A DNA stretch of 6,432 nucleotides from an uncultured Verrucomicrobiota bacterium (GTDB lineage Bacteria; Verrucomicrobiota; Kiritimatiellia; RFP12; UBA3636): assembly GCA_946534745.1 (NCBI GenBank), contig CAMNDA010000007.1, positions 1-6,432 of the forward strand, in the 5' to 3' direction. Below, piece by piece: positions 5,382 through 6,432 of this stretch. The position numbers were made by a program, and so were the translations under genes. How positions within the stretch are numbered: the stretch's first letter is position 1; every line of letters starts with the position of its first letter. Under the pieces are notes generated by a model. The model was not told the origin of the DNA. It saw nothing but the letters and a program-made list of their open reading frames with translations, and ran no database searches.

Positions 5382-6432
5382 GGGCTGACGAACAATCGCA
5401 CCGGACCGCTCCGGGCTGGCGCTCGCGGGTTCTCGCGGCGATGTCCGCCGCGACCCTGCTCGCCGCGCTGGGATTCGCCGCGGCCGAAGCGGCTCTCTCT
5501 CGTCTGGCGCTCCGCGGCGCGAGTCCGTCCTACGCGCCCGACTGGACGGGGTGGAGCCTGGTCGCGGAAATCGGGACGTTCACGGAACCGCACGTTTTCC
5601 AGGCGCTCTGCGCCGTTTGCGCCCTGGCCGCGGCCTCGATCGCGTGGCGGGGTCGTCCGTCGCCCGCCCCTTCCACGGATCCTCCGATCGGCGGAATCGC
5701 CGGATACGTTCTTCTGTTCCTCGTTCTTCTGGAGCCGGCGTTCTGGCTTTTGGGATTCTGTTTTTCTGGGGAATCGGCTTTCGACGTGTTCTTTTGGGAC
5801 GGGGATGTGTATTTGTTCGAGAACTGCCGCAAGGACGCGTTCAGCGTGGCGGTCCGCGTCGTTCCGGAGCTTTCCCGGATCGTCCTTCCCGCCCTCACGG
5901 GCGCGGCGGTCTTCGCGGCGGGCATGACGGCTGGGGACCTTCCGGCGTTCGGAACGGGGGAAAGCCCCGCCCCCCGCGACCGCGCGCGCCGCGTGCTGAC
6001 CGGACTCTGCGCGGTCCCCGCCCTCCTCGTCGTCCTCGTGTTCTTCGTGCGGGTGCGCGCGATCGCCGTCCATCCGATTCCCGTTCCGCCCTGGATCGCG
6101 CTTCTCGGACTCGCGCCCGCGCTCTTCGTCCCCCTCGGGTTCCTGTTCGCGATCCGCGGACTGCTCCGCACGCCGGAGGCGACGGCCGGAAGGCGCGTTC
6201 CGCGAAGGACGTGGATGGCTCCGGTGCGCTTCGGTCTGGCCTGGCTGGCGCTCTGCATCGTCTCGCACCTCGCCTTCTGGCTCGCCTCCCGCCGTCTCTC
6301 TCTCGGGTGGGTCGGCTTTTGGTGGCCGGCCGTCCTCCCCGTCCCCCTCGGCGCGTGGCTGTGCGAACGCCTTTCACACGCGGAGTCCGCGGAATTGAGT
6401 CCTCACGCAGAGAGCGCAGAGAACGCAGAGGA
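5378..6432 (+). CDS. Polytopic membrane protein, partial at right edge, with double HAESAE tail (351+ aa)
   Basis: An open frame from ATG 5378 runs without a stop to the window end (351 codons plus two bases), so the C terminus is missing. It begins MRADEQSHRTAPGWRSRV and has about seven or eight hydrophobic segments, near residues 17-39, 73-90, 105-129, 165-184, 206-227, 238-262, 283-304 and 310-328. A Trp/Phe/Asp-rich loop (FDVFFWDGDVYLFENC, 135-150) lies between spans three and four, and basic loops (RDRARR, GRRVPRR) mark probable cytoplasmic sides. The third-position GC bias is strong, with slightly more T in 5700-5830 than in its neighbours. After the last span comes RLSHAESAELSPHAESAENAE, two tail-repeat copies in frame, so the true end is probably close beyond the window. 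Its position as a likely cotranscribed partner of the lipoproteins suggests an envelope role. It is organised like the membrane gene at 260, but I cannot show homology. Family unrecognised. Confidence 0.8.
   Translation, partial: MRADEQSHRTAPGWRSRVLAAMSAATLLAALGFAAAEAALSRLALRGASPSYAPDWTGWSLVAEIGTFTEPHVFQALCAVCALAAASIAWRGRPSPAPSTDPPIGGIAGYVLLFLVLLEPAFWLLGFCFSGESAFDVFFWDGDVYLFENCRKDAFSVAVRVVPELSRIVLPALTGAAVFAAGMTAGDLPAFGTGESPAPRDRARRVLTGLCAVPALLVVLVFFVRVRAIAVHPIPVPPWIALLGLAPALFVPLGFLFAIRGLLRTPEATAGRRVPRRTWMAPVRFGLAWLALCIVSHLAFWLASRRLSLGWVGFWWPAVLPVPLGAWLCERLSHAESAELSPHAESAENAE
6374..6394 (+). repeat. Tail repeat copy 3 (HAESAE-encoding)
   Basis: TCACACGCGGAGTCCGCGGAA encodes SHAESAE immediately after the last membrane span of the terminal gene. 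From CACGCGG onward it is identical to the copy at 5323-5343, including the CGCGG-AGT-CCGCG inverted repeat. Confidence 0.78.
6401..6430 (+). repeat. Tail repeat copy 4 (HAESAENAE-encoding), at window edge
   Basis: This 30-nt copy begins CCTCACGCAGAGAGCGCAGAG and continues GAACGCAG-like; it may extend past the window. It lies 6 nt after copy 3 in the same frame (PHAESAENAE). It is nearest to copy 1, with 20 of 21 bases matching at the start. Having two subtypes side by side in one gene argues for repeated insertion or local duplication of the element. Confidence 0.78.

Overview
The window is a GC-rich stretch of bacterial DNA with all genes on the + strand. It encodes a run of small secreted or membrane proteins and no recognisable enzymes, replication genes or mobile-element genes. 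I see seven protein genes plus one possible 11-codon linker ORF. The last gene runs off the right edge. Four products (genes 3, 4, 5 and 6) have N-terminal signal sequences ending in a lipoprotein-type Cys. Two (genes 2 and 7) are polytopic membrane proteins, and gene 1 is a 66-residue single-span or secreted peptide. No start codon has a convincing Shine-Dalgarno sequence. The high GC, the absence of SD motifs, and gene tails made of CACGCAGAGAGCGC-type repeats (peptide HAESAE) suggest a PVC-group bacterium, with Kiritimatiellae/Verrucomicrobiota or Lentisphaerae-like as my best guess. That assignment is inference, not proof.

Layout. Genes 1 to 6 fall into three pairs, (53-253, 260-1153), (1216-2733, 2746-3471) and (3530-4594, 4591-5349). 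The first gene of each pair is preceded by a tandem array of a 9-nt unit, YTTCAACCN (3, 3 and 4 copies). The last unit ends exactly at the base before the ATG. The second gene of each pair begins at a ...CGCCATG... within 12 nt of the preceding stop, or overlaps it. A seventh gene (5378 to beyond 6432) follows the third pair. It is joined to it by an 11-codon ORF that overlaps both neighbours through ATGA junctions.

Dispersed repeats mark both ends of the units. The leader arrays are G-free for 26 to 53 nt and sit at 5' ends. A CCTCACGC(A/G)GAG... repeat sits at the 3' ends of genes 4, 6 and 7, always in the frame that adds an HAESAE peptide. Between genes 4 and 5 the tail repeat and leader array stand next to each other, as if they were two halves of one spacer element.

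How the genes relate. Genes 4 and 6 are paralogous lipoproteins that share a DLGD block near the mature N terminus and a C-terminal NPxExxDFLLGFxGxDxxGDDxxRG block. Genes 3 and 5 are different lipoproteins that share a short ALDV..PL.L-like stretch. Gene 5 also has a carboxypeptidase-regulatory-like beta-sandwich domain. Units 2 and 3 therefore look like diverged copies of one lipoprotein pair. Everything points to the cell envelope, but no specific biochemical function can be assigned from sequence alone.
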